DNA from: Neorhizobium populisoli
GTDB lineage: Bacteria; Pseudomonadota; Alphaproteobacteria; Rhizobiales; Rhizobiaceae
Direction of reading: 5' to 3'
Assembly (NCBI RefSeq): GCF_019430945.1
Contig: NZ_JAHYCB010000003.1
Coordinates: 496,001 to 560,000 of the forward strand
DNA: 64,000 nucleotides
Shown: piece after piece, positions 51,609 to 59,423 of the stretch
Position numbering within the stretch: position 1 is the stretch's first letter
Layout: every line of letters begins with the position of its first letter
Position numbers and translations under genes: made by a program
The notes under the pieces: generated by a model
Told to the model about the DNA's origin: nothing
Database searches by the model: none
What the model saw: the letters and a program-made list of their open reading frames with translations, nothing else

Positions 51609-52810
51609 TACTTCACCAGATCGCAGCCGCTCTTGGCGGGATCCATGTAGGCATCCTTGCCGGGAATGGTGGCGAGCACGTTGAAGTAATCCCACGGCTC
51701 CTTGCTTTCTGCCGGTTTCTTGACCTGCAGCAGGTACATGTCGTGGATCATGCGGCCGTTCTTGGCGACCGTGCCGCCGCGGGCGAAGAAATCGTCGACC
51801 GGCATTTCATGCAGCGCCTTGGCGACGGCTTCCGTCTCGTCGGTACCGGCCTTCTGGATCGCCTTCAGATACTGCATCACAGCCGAATAGGTGCCGGTAT
51901 GGATCATGTTCGGCATTTTCTTGGTGCGGGCGAAGAATTTCTTGGCGAAATCCCGGCTCTTGTCGTCGAGGTTCCAGTAGTAACCTTCCGTCAACGTCAG
52001 GCCCTGCGCGGCCTGCAGGCCGAGGCCATGCACTTCGGCGAGCGTGAAGAGCAGAGCGGCAAGCCGCTGGCCGCCGGCGGTGATGCCGAATTCGGCTGCC
52101 TGCTTGATGGCATTAGCCGTATCGAGGCCGGCATTGGCGAGGCCAATCACCTTGGCGCCGGAAGACTGGGCCTGCAGCAGGAAGGACGAGAAATCCTGGC
52201 TTGACAACGGATGGCGCACCGAGCCGACGATCTTGCCGTTATTGGCTTTCACGAAATCGCCGGTCTGCTGTTCGAGCGAATAACCGAAAGCGTAGTCTGC
52301 GGTCAGGAAGAACCAGGTATCACCGCCCTGCTTGACGAGCGCGCCGCCGGTGCCGACAGCCAGAGCGTGGGTATCATAGGCCCAATGGAAACCGTAGGGG
52401 CTGCAGGCCTTGCCGGTCAAGTCCGTCGTCGCCGCACCCGTGACGATGTCGATCTTCTTCTTTTCCTTGGCGACTGCCTGAACGGCAAGTGCGACGGAGG
52501 AAGTGGTCAGTTCCATGATCGCATCGACCTGCTGGGTATCGTACCACTGGCGGGCGATGTTGGAGGCGACGTCCGGCTTGTTCTGATGGTCGGCATCGAC
52601 GATCTCGACCGGCACGCCGAGAACCTTGCCGCCGAAATCCTCGACCGCCATCTTGGCAGCCTCGACCGACGACTTGCCGCCGAAGTCGGCATAAACACCC
52701 GACTGGTCGTTCAGGATGCCGATCTTCACCTTGCCGTCGGATGCGCTTTGAGCGAAGGCCGTGCCGCTTGCCAGCAACGCCATCAGGGACGCCAGAATAG
52801 TCTTCCGCAT
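51608..52810 (-). CDS. Liv-type ABC substrate-binding protein
   Basis: A 400-residue periplasmic protein with a signal peptide (ILASLMALLASGTAFA, then QSASDG). The mature part starts VKIGILNDQSGVYADFGG, the typical beginning of the leucine-binding family, and continues with the two-lobe pattern. The start at 52810 has a strong GGAGGAG site. The ligand is unknown; this branch includes proteins for amides, urea, aromatic acids and short-chain compounds. It is the first gene of the Liv-type operon and divergent from a LysR gene. Confidence 0.9.
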   Translation of the reverse strand: MRKTILASLMALLASGTAFAQSASDGKVKIGILNDQSGVYADFGGKSSVEAAKMAVEDFGGKVLGVPVEIVDADHQNKPDVASNIARQWYDTQQVDAIMELTTSSVALAVQAVAKEKKKIDIVTGAATTDLTGKACSPYGFHWAYDTHALAVGTGGALVKQGGDTWFFLTADYAFGYSLEQQTGDFVKANNGKIVGSVRHPLSSQDFSSFLLQAQSSGAKVIGLANAGLDTANAIKQAAEFGITAGGQRLAALLFTLAEVHGLGLQAAQGLTLTEGYYWNLDDKSRDFAKKFFARTKKMPNMIHTGTYSAVMQYLKAIQKAGTDETEAVAKALHEMPVDDFFARGGTVAKNGRMIHDMYLLQVKKPAESKEPWDYFNVLATIPGKDAYMDPAKSGCDLVK

Positions 52811-52826
52811 GATTTCTCCTCCCAGA

Positions 52827-52995
52827 GAATTTTGCCAAAGGATAGGTCGAATTTTGCCAAAAGGTCTGTTCAAAATTGATGAGCCGCCCTCCTCAAGGCA
52901 GCCGATATCTCGCGTATGGTTCTTTAAATCGGTCGTTGACGCAAGCAGGTACCTGCAATTAATTGCAAACAGCATCTGTGCGTTTTTGAACAGAC
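52827..52995. promoter_or_regulatory. Complex control region between the Liv operon and a LysR gene
   Basis: Three kinds of repeats are packed here. GAATTTTGCCAAA occurs twice as a direct repeat (52827-52839 and 52849-52861, 22 bases apart). GTCTGTTCAAAA (52864-52875) recurs inverted as TTTTGAACAGAC (52984-52995). Two overlapping palindromes, GCAGGTACCTGC (52946-52957) and TGCAATTAATTGCA (52955-52968), lie near the LysR start. They are good candidates for the LysR binding sites. Confidence 0.55.
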
Positions 52996-53004
52996 AGGGA
53001 TATT

Positions 53005-53916
53005 GTGACGTCAAATCCGAACTTTACCTGGGACGACCTGCAATATTTCCTGGCTGTGGCGCGCACCGGACAGTTGTCGACCGCGGCCCGGCAATTGCGC
53101 ACCAGCCATGCCACGGTCTCCCGCCGCATCGACCGGCTGGAGTTTTCGCTGAAGGTCAAACTCTTCGAACGCAATCCGCGCGGCTACGTGCTGACCGGCG
53201 TCGGCCAGCGTTTCATCGAGGCGGCGGAGCGCATAGAGGCTGAGGCCGACCGCCTGCAGGCCGACCTCCTCTCCGGCACCACGGCACAGAAAGGCGTCGT
53301 CCGCCTCTCGACACCGGAAGGGTTTGCCAACTTCTTCTTCGCCGACAAGATCCGCAGCTTCTGCGATGCCCATCCCAATATCACGCTGGAACTGGTGACC
53401 ATCCAGCAGATCATGTCGCTATCGCGCAAGGAAGCAGATATCGCCGTCTCGCTCGATCCGCCGAAGGATGGGCCGTATCTGACGGAAAAGCTCACCGATT
53501 ACAGCCTCAACGTCTATGCGACGAAATCCTATCTCGCCGGCGCGCCGGCGATCCGCCACCGGCAGGACCTGCTGGCGCATCCGTTCATCGGCTATATCGA
53601 GGACATGATCTTCGTGCCGGGGCTGGACTATCTCGGCGATATCCATCCCGGCATCAAGGCGCGCTTCCAGAGTTCGAGCATTTTCGCGCAGTTGACGGCA
53701 ACGCTGAACGGGTTGGGACTTTGCGTCCTGCCGCATTTCATCACCCGGTCATTGCCGGAGCTGGAAATCGTGTTGCCGGAAGAGGTGGAGCTCAGACGCT
53801 CCTACTGGCTGATGCGGCATCGGGACCTGACGCAGATCCCGCGGGTGCGGATGGTGACGGATTATATTTTCGAGGCGGTGAAGGAGAACCAGAGGGCGTT
53901 TTTGCGGCGAAGTTAG
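53005..53916 (+). CDS. LysR-family transcriptional regulator
   Basis: A 303-residue LysR regulator. The helix-turn-helix is GQLSTAARQLRTSHATVSRR, the wing is LFERNPRGYVLTGVGQRFIE, and the effector domain starts near residue 88. The start is GTG at 53005 with an AGGGA site. It is transcribed away from the Liv-type operon and separated from it by a repeat-rich control region, so it probably regulates that operon. Confidence 0.9.
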   Translation: MTSNPNFTWDDLQYFLAVARTGQLSTAARQLRTSHATVSRRIDRLEFSLKVKLFERNPRGYVLTGVGQRFIEAAERIEAEADRLQADLLSGTTAQKGVVRLSTPEGFANFFFADKIRSFCDAHPNITLELVTIQQIMSLSRKEADIAVSLDPPKDGPYLTEKLTDYSLNVYATKSYLAGAPAIRHRQDLLAHPFIGYIEDMIFVPGLDYLGDIHPGIKARFQSSSIFAQLTATLNGLGLCVLPHFITRSLPELEIVLPEEVELRRSYWLMRHRDLTQIPRVRMVTDYIFEAVKENQRAFLRRS

Positions 53917-53939
53917 GGTTCCGCAAACGCCGAGCCCGT

Positions 53940-54105
53940 AGCCCCCTCACCCGGCCTCCGCTTACGCTCAGCCACCCTCTCCCCAAGGGGAGGAGGATCG
54001 GCAACGCTGCGGCAACTTCCCTTCTCCCCAGCGGGGGTCCGGAGGACGGGACGGGGCAAGCGACCCGTCCCCGGTTGGTGGCCCGGAGGGTCGGATGAGG
54101 GGGCT
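53940..54105. repeat. RIME-like element with AGCCCCCTCA/TGAGGGGGCT ends
   Basis: A perfect ten-base inverted repeat bounds 166 bases that hold hairpin modules CTCTCCCCAAGGGGAGG and GACGGGACGGGG/CCCGTCCCCGG. The organisation is the same as in the family B repeats, but the sequence is divergent. It lies between the LysR gene and the convergent RND pump gene. Confidence 0.65.
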
Positions 54106-54158
54106 CCGGGCTCGGTACTATCCGCTCAACTCTACCTTGCTTCGCCCTACCCCCAGCC

Positions 54159-57100
54159 TCACTCCGCCGCCATCGGCATCTCATGCTTCTCATCGAACAG
54201 CTCGCCCTGCGTATTGGCCGGCGTGCGATCGTCCTTCACCTTCTTCTCTTTGCCGAAGAACAGCGCATAGGCGGCCGGCAACACGAGGATGGTGAGCACG
54301 GTGGCCACCAGGATGCCGCCCATCATTGCATAGGCGAGCGGACCCCAGAAGACGCCGCGGGAGATCGGGTAGAGCGCCAGCACGGCGGTGAGCGCCGTCA
54401 GCATGATCGGCCGGAAACGGCGGACGGCGGCGCCGACGATCGCTTCCATGCGCTCCATGCCCGCGGCGATGTCCTGGTCGATCTGGTCGACAAGGATGAT
54501 CGAGTTGCGGATGATGATGCCGAGCAGCGCGATGACGCCGAGGATCGCCACGAAGCCAAAGGGTGCGCCGGTGATGAGCAGCGCACCCGCCGCACCGATG
54601 ATGCCGAGCGGACCGGTGGAGAGCACCAGCAGCGCCTTGCCGAAATGCTGCAGCTGGATCATCAAAAGCACGAGGATGACGAGTAGCATGATCGGCGCCT
54701 TGGCAGCGATCGAGTTCTGGCTTTCGGCCGCGTCCTCCGCACCACCCTGAATGTCGACATGGTAGCCGGCAGGCAATGCGGCCCGCAGGTCGGCAATCGA
54801 GTTGTAGAAGTTGAGCGAGACCTGGGTCGGTTCGACGCCATCCGGCAAGGTGGCCTTGACGGTGATCGTCGGCAGGCGGTCGCGGCGCCATTCGATGCCC
54901 TGTTCCTGCACGGGAACGATCTTGGCAACCTGCGAGACCGGCACGAAGCCACCGAAGTCCGTCGGGATATAGACCGACTGGACTGCGGAGAGCAGGTCGC
55001 GGGTCGCATCCGGTTCGCGGACGACGATCGAGACCGTTTCTTCGCCTTCGCGGAAGTCGCTGACCGGCGCACCATTGGTGGCAGCCTGCAGCATCTGGCG
55101 GATGCGCTGCGAGGTGACACCCAGAGCACGGGCGCGGTCCTGGTCGATGACCAGCTTCATGCCCGTCACCGGCTCCATCCAGTCGTCGTGGATCGCACCG
55201 AACAGCGGCTGCTGGTAGCAGCGTTCCTTGACCTGATCGGCGATACGGCGAACCTCGGCCTTATCGGGACCGGTGACGCGCATCTGCACCGGCCAGCCGG
55301 TCGGCGGGCCGAGGAAGAGGCGGTCGACCTTGCCGCGCACGGTCGGGAAGTCCTTGGCGAGCGTATCGCGCAGCTTGAGGATCAGCCGTTCGCGGGCATC
55401 GACATCCTTGGCCATGATCAAAAGCTGCGCATAGTTCGGGTTGCGGAGCTGCTGGTCGAGCGGCAGGAAGAAGCGCGGTGCGCCCTCGCCGATATAGGTG
55501 GCGACGAAAGTCTTGTCCTGGTCGGGCAGAACCTTGTCTTCCAAAGCCTTGGCCTGACGTTCGACTTCCTCGATCGCGGTGCCTTCCGGCAGCCACATGT
55601 CGACGAGGATTTCCGGACGCGACGATTGCGGGAAGAAGCTCTGTGGGATGAACTGGAAGGACCAGAGGCTGCCGAAAAAGGTACCCAGGGTCAGGAGAAG
55701 CACGATCGCCTTGTGACGCACGGACCAGCCGACGGCATGCCGGACGGCACGATACATGCGCGTGTCATAGGCATCGTGATGGGTGCCTACATGCGCCCGC
55801 TGCTTCAGGATCATGTAACCGAGCCATGGAGTGAAGTAGACCGCCACGAACCAGGAGACGATGAGGGCGATGCCCACGACGAAAAACAGCGAGCGTACGT
55901 ATTCACCGGCGGTGGATTCGGCGAAACCGACGGGGATGAAGCCGGCCGTGGTGATCAGCGTGCCGGTCAGCATCGGGAAGGCGGTGGAGGAATAGGCAAA
56001 GCTCGCCGCATCGAGGCGCGGCAGGCCCTCTTCCAGTTTTCGTTCCATCATCTCGACGACGATCATCGCGTCATCGACAAGCAGGCCGAGCGCGATGATC
56101 AGCGCACCGAGCGAAATGCGCTGCAGCTCGATGCCCATGTAGAACATGATGGCGAGCGTCGCGGCGAGAACGAGGGGAATGGCGATCGCGATGACGATGC
56201 CCGAGCGCCAGCCGATCGAGATCAGCGAGACGACCAGCACGATGACCAGCGCCTCCATCAGCGCCTGGGTGAATTCGCCGACCGCTTCGGTGACCACTTC
56301 CGGCTGGTTGGAGATCTGCTGCACCTCGACGCCGACAGGCAGCGTCTGTTCGAAACGCTTGTAGGTTTCCTCGACGGAATGGCCAACGTCGGTGACTTTG
56401 AAGCCGGGCGCCATGACGACGCCGAGCTGGACACTGTCGTGACCGTTGAAACGGTATTTGCGCTGGAACGGGTCTTCGAGACCGGACTTGACGGTGGCGA
56501 TATCGCCAAGCCGGATGACCTGATTGCCGGCCTTGAGGCGCAGTTCGCGGATCTCTTCCGGCGTCGTCAGTCCGCCCTCGACGGAAATGCGAACCGAGCG
56601 GTCTGCCGTCTGCACGGTGCCGGCGGGATCGACATTGTTCTGGCCGGAGAGTGCATCGCGAACGTTGAGAACCGTCAGGCCGCGTTCGGCAAGCGCCTTG
56701 GAGGAGACATCGATGAAGATCTTCTCCGGCTGATCGCCGAGGATGACGGCCTTTTCCACACCCGGCGTCGCGATCAGCATGTCGCGGGCCTGGATGGCGA
56801 ACTGCTTGAGTTCGGGATAGCTGTAGCCCTCGCCGACGATGGCGTTCAGCGTGATGTAAGTGTCGCCGAACTCGTCGTTGAAATAGGGGCCGAGCAGACC
56901 GGACGGCAGATCCTGCTGGATATCGCCGATCTTCTTGCGGACCTGATAGAAGGCGTCCTTCACCTGCGCGGTGTTGGTATCACCCTTGATCTGCACGGTG
57001 GTGATCGCAAAGCCGGCGCGGGTATAGGACTTTACCCAGTCGAGATGCGGCGTTTCCTGCAGCTTGCGCTCGATCTTGTTGACGACCTGGTTCTGCATGT

Positions 57101-57314
57101 CGTCGATCGAGGAGCCCGGCCAGATGGTCTGCACGACCATGACGCGGAAGGTGAAATCCGGGTCTTCCTTCTGGCCCATGTTCATGATGCCGAGCGCACC
57201 CATGACGATGATCAGGCCGAACAGGAAACGGGCGATGCTGGGGTGGCCGATCGCCCAGCGAGACAGGTTGAATCCACCCTTGTCCAGCGGGTTGGCCTGA
57301 TGAGAGGAGCTCAT
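54159..57314 (-). CDS. RND-family efflux pump, inner-membrane transporter
   Basis: A 1051-residue resistance-nodulation-division transporter with twelve transmembrane helices and two large periplasmic loops. The N-terminal segment contains MGQKEDPDFTFRVMVVQTIW, and the proton-relay Asp pair of TM4 is in GLLVDDAMIVVEMMER. The second half has IIIRNSIILVDQIDQD. The length and motifs are those of hydrophobic-compound exporters of the AcrB/HAE1 type, rather than metal pumps. It acts with the adaptor encoded 83 bases upstream; no outer-membrane channel gene is present, so TolC from elsewhere would be used. Confidence 0.92.
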   Translation of the reverse strand: MSSSHQANPLDKGGFNLSRWAIGHPSIARFLFGLIIVMGALGIMNMGQKEDPDFTFRVMVVQTIWPGSSIDDMQNQVVNKIERKLQETPHLDWVKSYTRAGFAITTVQIKGDTNTAQVKDAFYQVRKKIGDIQQDLPSGLLGPYFNDEFGDTYITLNAIVGEGYSYPELKQFAIQARDMLIATPGVEKAVILGDQPEKIFIDVSSKALAERGLTVLNVRDALSGQNNVDPAGTVQTADRSVRISVEGGLTTPEEIRELRLKAGNQVIRLGDIATVKSGLEDPFQRKYRFNGHDSVQLGVVMAPGFKVTDVGHSVEETYKRFEQTLPVGVEVQQISNQPEVVTEAVGEFTQALMEALVIVLVVSLISIGWRSGIVIAIAIPLVLAATLAIMFYMGIELQRISLGALIIALGLLVDDAMIVVEMMERKLEEGLPRLDAASFAYSSTAFPMLTGTLITTAGFIPVGFAESTAGEYVRSLFFVVGIALIVSWFVAVYFTPWLGYMILKQRAHVGTHHDAYDTRMYRAVRHAVGWSVRHKAIVLLLTLGTFFGSLWSFQFIPQSFFPQSSRPEILVDMWLPEGTAIEEVERQAKALEDKVLPDQDKTFVATYIGEGAPRFFLPLDQQLRNPNYAQLLIMAKDVDARERLILKLRDTLAKDFPTVRGKVDRLFLGPPTGWPVQMRVTGPDKAEVRRIADQVKERCYQQPLFGAIHDDWMEPVTGMKLVIDQDRARALGVTSQRIRQMLQAATNGAPVSDFREGEETVSIVVREPDATRDLLSAVQSVYIPTDFGGFVPVSQVAKIVPVQEQGIEWRRDRLPTITVKATLPDGVEPTQVSLNFYNSIADLRAALPAGYHVDIQGGAEDAAESQNSIAAKAPIMLLVILVLLMIQLQHFGKALLVLSTGPLGIIGAAGALLITGAPFGFVAILGVIALLGIIIRNSIILVDQIDQDIAAGMERMEAIVGAAVRRFRPIMLTALTAVLALYPISRGVFWGPLAYAMMGGILVATVLTILVLPAAYALFFGKEKKVKDDRTPANTQGELFDEKHEMPMAAE

Positions 57315-57397
57315 GGTCTTGGTCCTTTAAGGGCAATTCCAGGAAAGCGTGCGGTGCTTTGCGTCCGAAATCGCGAAAACAAACAGGCGCAGGGATA

Positions 57398-58552
57398 TCA
57401 GGGCTGGATAGAGGCTGTGGTCTGGCTGCTGACGGTGCCGAAGCGGGAAGCGACCGTTTGCGGCAACTTCACCTTCATGTCTTCTTTCATGAACTGCGTG
57501 CCGGCCGAAACGACCAGGTCTCCCTTGGCGATGCCTTCGGAAACACGCACGCCGTTGTCGGAGAAATCTGCAACTTTTATCGGGCGGGAATTTACCACGC
57601 TTTTCTGGCGATCGACAATCCAGACGACCGGCTGATCGCCACGCTTTGCAAGGGCTGCCAGCGGGATCGACCACGTCGGGGTGGCATTGTCTTCGACGGC
57701 GGCGATATTGGCGGTCATGCCGAGCAGGATGCGGCCGTCTTCCGGCAGGCTGACGCGGACGGCAAAAGTGCGCGACTGCGGATCGGCGCTGCCGGCGACT
57801 TCGCGGACCTTGCCGTCAAGCACCAAGTCGGTGGCCGACCAGAAACGCGCCTTGACCGTCTTGCCCGGCTTGAAATTGCCGATGTCCATTTCCGGTACTG
57901 CGACCTGGACTTCCTTTTCGCCGTCGATTGCGACGGTAACGACCGGCGTACCGGCACTGACCACCTGGCCGGCATCGGCGGAAACCGTGGTGACGATACC
58001 GGTCTGGGTGGCCTTCAGGTCCGTATAGGCAACCTGGTTACGGGCCTGATCGAGCGCCGACTGCGCCGATTCCTTCTGGGAAATCGCCTGGTCGTTGGCA
58101 AGCTGTGCCTGCTCGAGCTGCGACTGGGAAGAAATGTTCTTCTCGGCCAGCGTCTCGGCGCGGCGGCGGGCAAGACCGGAAATCTCGACCTGCTTGGTGG
58201 CTGCGGAAAGATCAGCCTCGGCGCGACGAACGGCGAGCTGATAATCGACCGCATCGAGGCGGGCCAGGACATCGCCCGGCTTGACGCGTTGGCCGATATC
58301 GACCAGCCGCTCGGTCATCTTGCCGGCGACCCGGAAACCGAGGTTCATCTCGGTGCGGGCGCGCACCGAGCCGGAATAGTCGAGCTTGCGGCCAATGTCC
58401 GGTTCGGACACTTCGGCCACCTTGACCGGGCGCACGATTTCCGGCGCCTCCACCTTCTTCTCTTCCGAGCAGGCCGTCAGCGCGCCGAGCGCGACCGCGA
58501 CGAGAAGGCTTTTGGAAACAAACGCGGTCTTTCCATTTGCGAACGAAAACAT
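57398..58552 (-). CDS. RND efflux periplasmic adaptor lipoprotein
   Basis: A 384-residue membrane-fusion protein. The signal peptide ends in the lipobox LTAC (VAVALGALTACSEE), so it is an inner-membrane lipoprotein. Then come the lipoyl-like half (GQRVKPGDVLARLDAVDY), an alpha-helical hairpin (about residues 115-175), and a beta-barrel and membrane-proximal part. The start at 58552 has a GGAG site; an upstream extension is not supported. It bridges the RND pump and an outer-membrane channel. Confidence 0.92.
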   Translation of the reverse strand: MFSFANGKTAFVSKSLLVAVALGALTACSEEKKVEAPEIVRPVKVAEVSEPDIGRKLDYSGSVRARTEMNLGFRVAGKMTERLVDIGQRVKPGDVLARLDAVDYQLAVRRAEADLSAATKQVEISGLARRRAETLAEKNISSQSQLEQAQLANDQAISQKESAQSALDQARNQVAYTDLKATQTGIVTTVSADAGQVVSAGTPVVTVAIDGEKEVQVAVPEMDIGNFKPGKTVKARFWSATDLVLDGKVREVAGSADPQSRTFAVRVSLPEDGRILLGMTANIAAVEDNATPTWSIPLAALAKRGDQPVVWIVDRQKSVVNSRPIKVADFSDNGVRVSEGIAKGDLVVSAGTQFMKEDMKVKLPQTVASRFGTVSSQTTASIQP

Positions 58553-58623
58553 GGTCCCCACTCCATAAGGTGGTTGAAAGCGGCGCATCCGGCGCCCGTT
58601 GCTGTTCACTGCTATTTCAATGA

Positions 58624-59226
58624 TTACTTCAAAGCCCTGAGGGCGAATTCGACGAGATCGGCCGGCGTCATGCGCCGGTCTTCGATCAGGCATTCGGCAA
58701 CGATCTGCGGGTGGCAGAGCGAGACGACGGTTGCGCACATGCATTCCGATGCGAGGATTTCGTCCTGCTCGCGAAACTCGCCGGCATCGATCCCTTCACG
58801 GATGATGCCTGCAACAATCGTCTGCAGCTGCCGGATATGATCTTCGACGACGGACCACTGTTCTTCGATGGCGACGACAACCATCTCGTGGACCTTGTTC
58901 TCATGCAGGAAGGTTTCCACGGTGATCTGATGCTGTTGCAGGAAATGGTCACGCAGGCGTTCGGTGGCACTCGCCGGGCGTGCGGCATTGGCACGCGCCA
59001 CGGTGCGGCCGGCTTCCAGCATCCGGTGCGCAAGCGCCTTGTGGATGTCTGCCTTCGAGGAGAAGAAACGGTAGATATTGGCCGGCGACATGCCGAGATC
59101 CTTGGCAATGTCGGCCACATTGGTCTTGGTATAGCCGTAGTGCTTGAACAGCCGCTCCGCGGTATCGAGGATGCGGGTAATGTTCTCCTGACGGGCCAAA
59201 TCGACAATCTGTTCGGTGCTATCCAT
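58624..59226 (-). CDS. TetR-family repressor of the RND operon
   Basis: A 200-residue TetR regulator. The DNA-binding domain is ILDTAERLFKHYGYTKTNVA with DIAKDLGMSPANIYRFFSSK. The ligand domain follows without an obvious pocket motif. It is the first gene of a minus-strand unit with the adaptor and RND pump (gaps of 71 and 83 bases). The start is ATG at 59226; a TTG at 59265 would place the upstream inverted repeat inside the coding region. A perfect 18-base inverted repeat lies just upstream and is the likely operator. Confidence 0.9.
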   Translation of the reverse strand: MDSTEQIVDLARQENITRILDTAERLFKHYGYTKTNVADIAKDLGMSPANIYRFFSSKADIHKALAHRMLEAGRTVARANAARPASATERLRDHFLQQHQITVETFLHENKVHEMVVVAIEEQWSVVEDHIRQLQTIVAGIIREGIDAGEFREQDEILASECMCATVVSLCHPQIVAECLIEDRRMTPADLVEFALRALK

Positions 59227-59233
59227 GTCCGTA

Positions 59234-59293
59234 ACGACTTTCGCTTTACGACTGATGAATTTCAATTTTCGTCATTCGTAAAGCGAAAGTCGT
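59234..59293. promoter_or_regulatory. Perfect 18-base inverted repeat, probable TetR operator pair
   Basis: ACGACTTTCGCTTTACGA (59234-59251) is repeated in inverted orientation at 59276-59293, with a 24-base spacer. The centres are 42 bases apart, close to four turns of DNA. It begins eight bases upstream of the tetR start, so it overlaps the probable promoter and may also affect the divergent kinase gene. Confidence 0.7.
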
Positions 59294-59358
59294 CAAATGT
59301 CAACTCGACCATCGACCGAGAAAGGTGTTCCAGGTCGTGACAAAAAATCACAACCGAT

Positions 59359-59383
59359 GGAACCAAAGGACAAGACTCACGTT
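59359..59383 (+). promoter_or_regulatory. Putative EcfG-dependent promoter of the hybrid kinase gene
   Basis: GGAAC (59359-59363), 16 bases, then CGTT (59380-59383) match the general-stress consensus. The expected transcription start is about 35 bases before the ATG at 59424, a normal leader length. Confidence 0.65.
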
Positions 59384-59423
59384 AAAGGGAGTCAAACCGC
59401 GCTTACGCGGCTGGGGACATTTG

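Noticed and set aside
54759..57635. Very long open frame (about 950 codons) antisense to the RND pump
   Set aside because: It has no recognisable domain, is rich in Arg, Asp and His as typical for the antisense frame of GC-rich genes, and the opposite strand encodes a complete RND protein.
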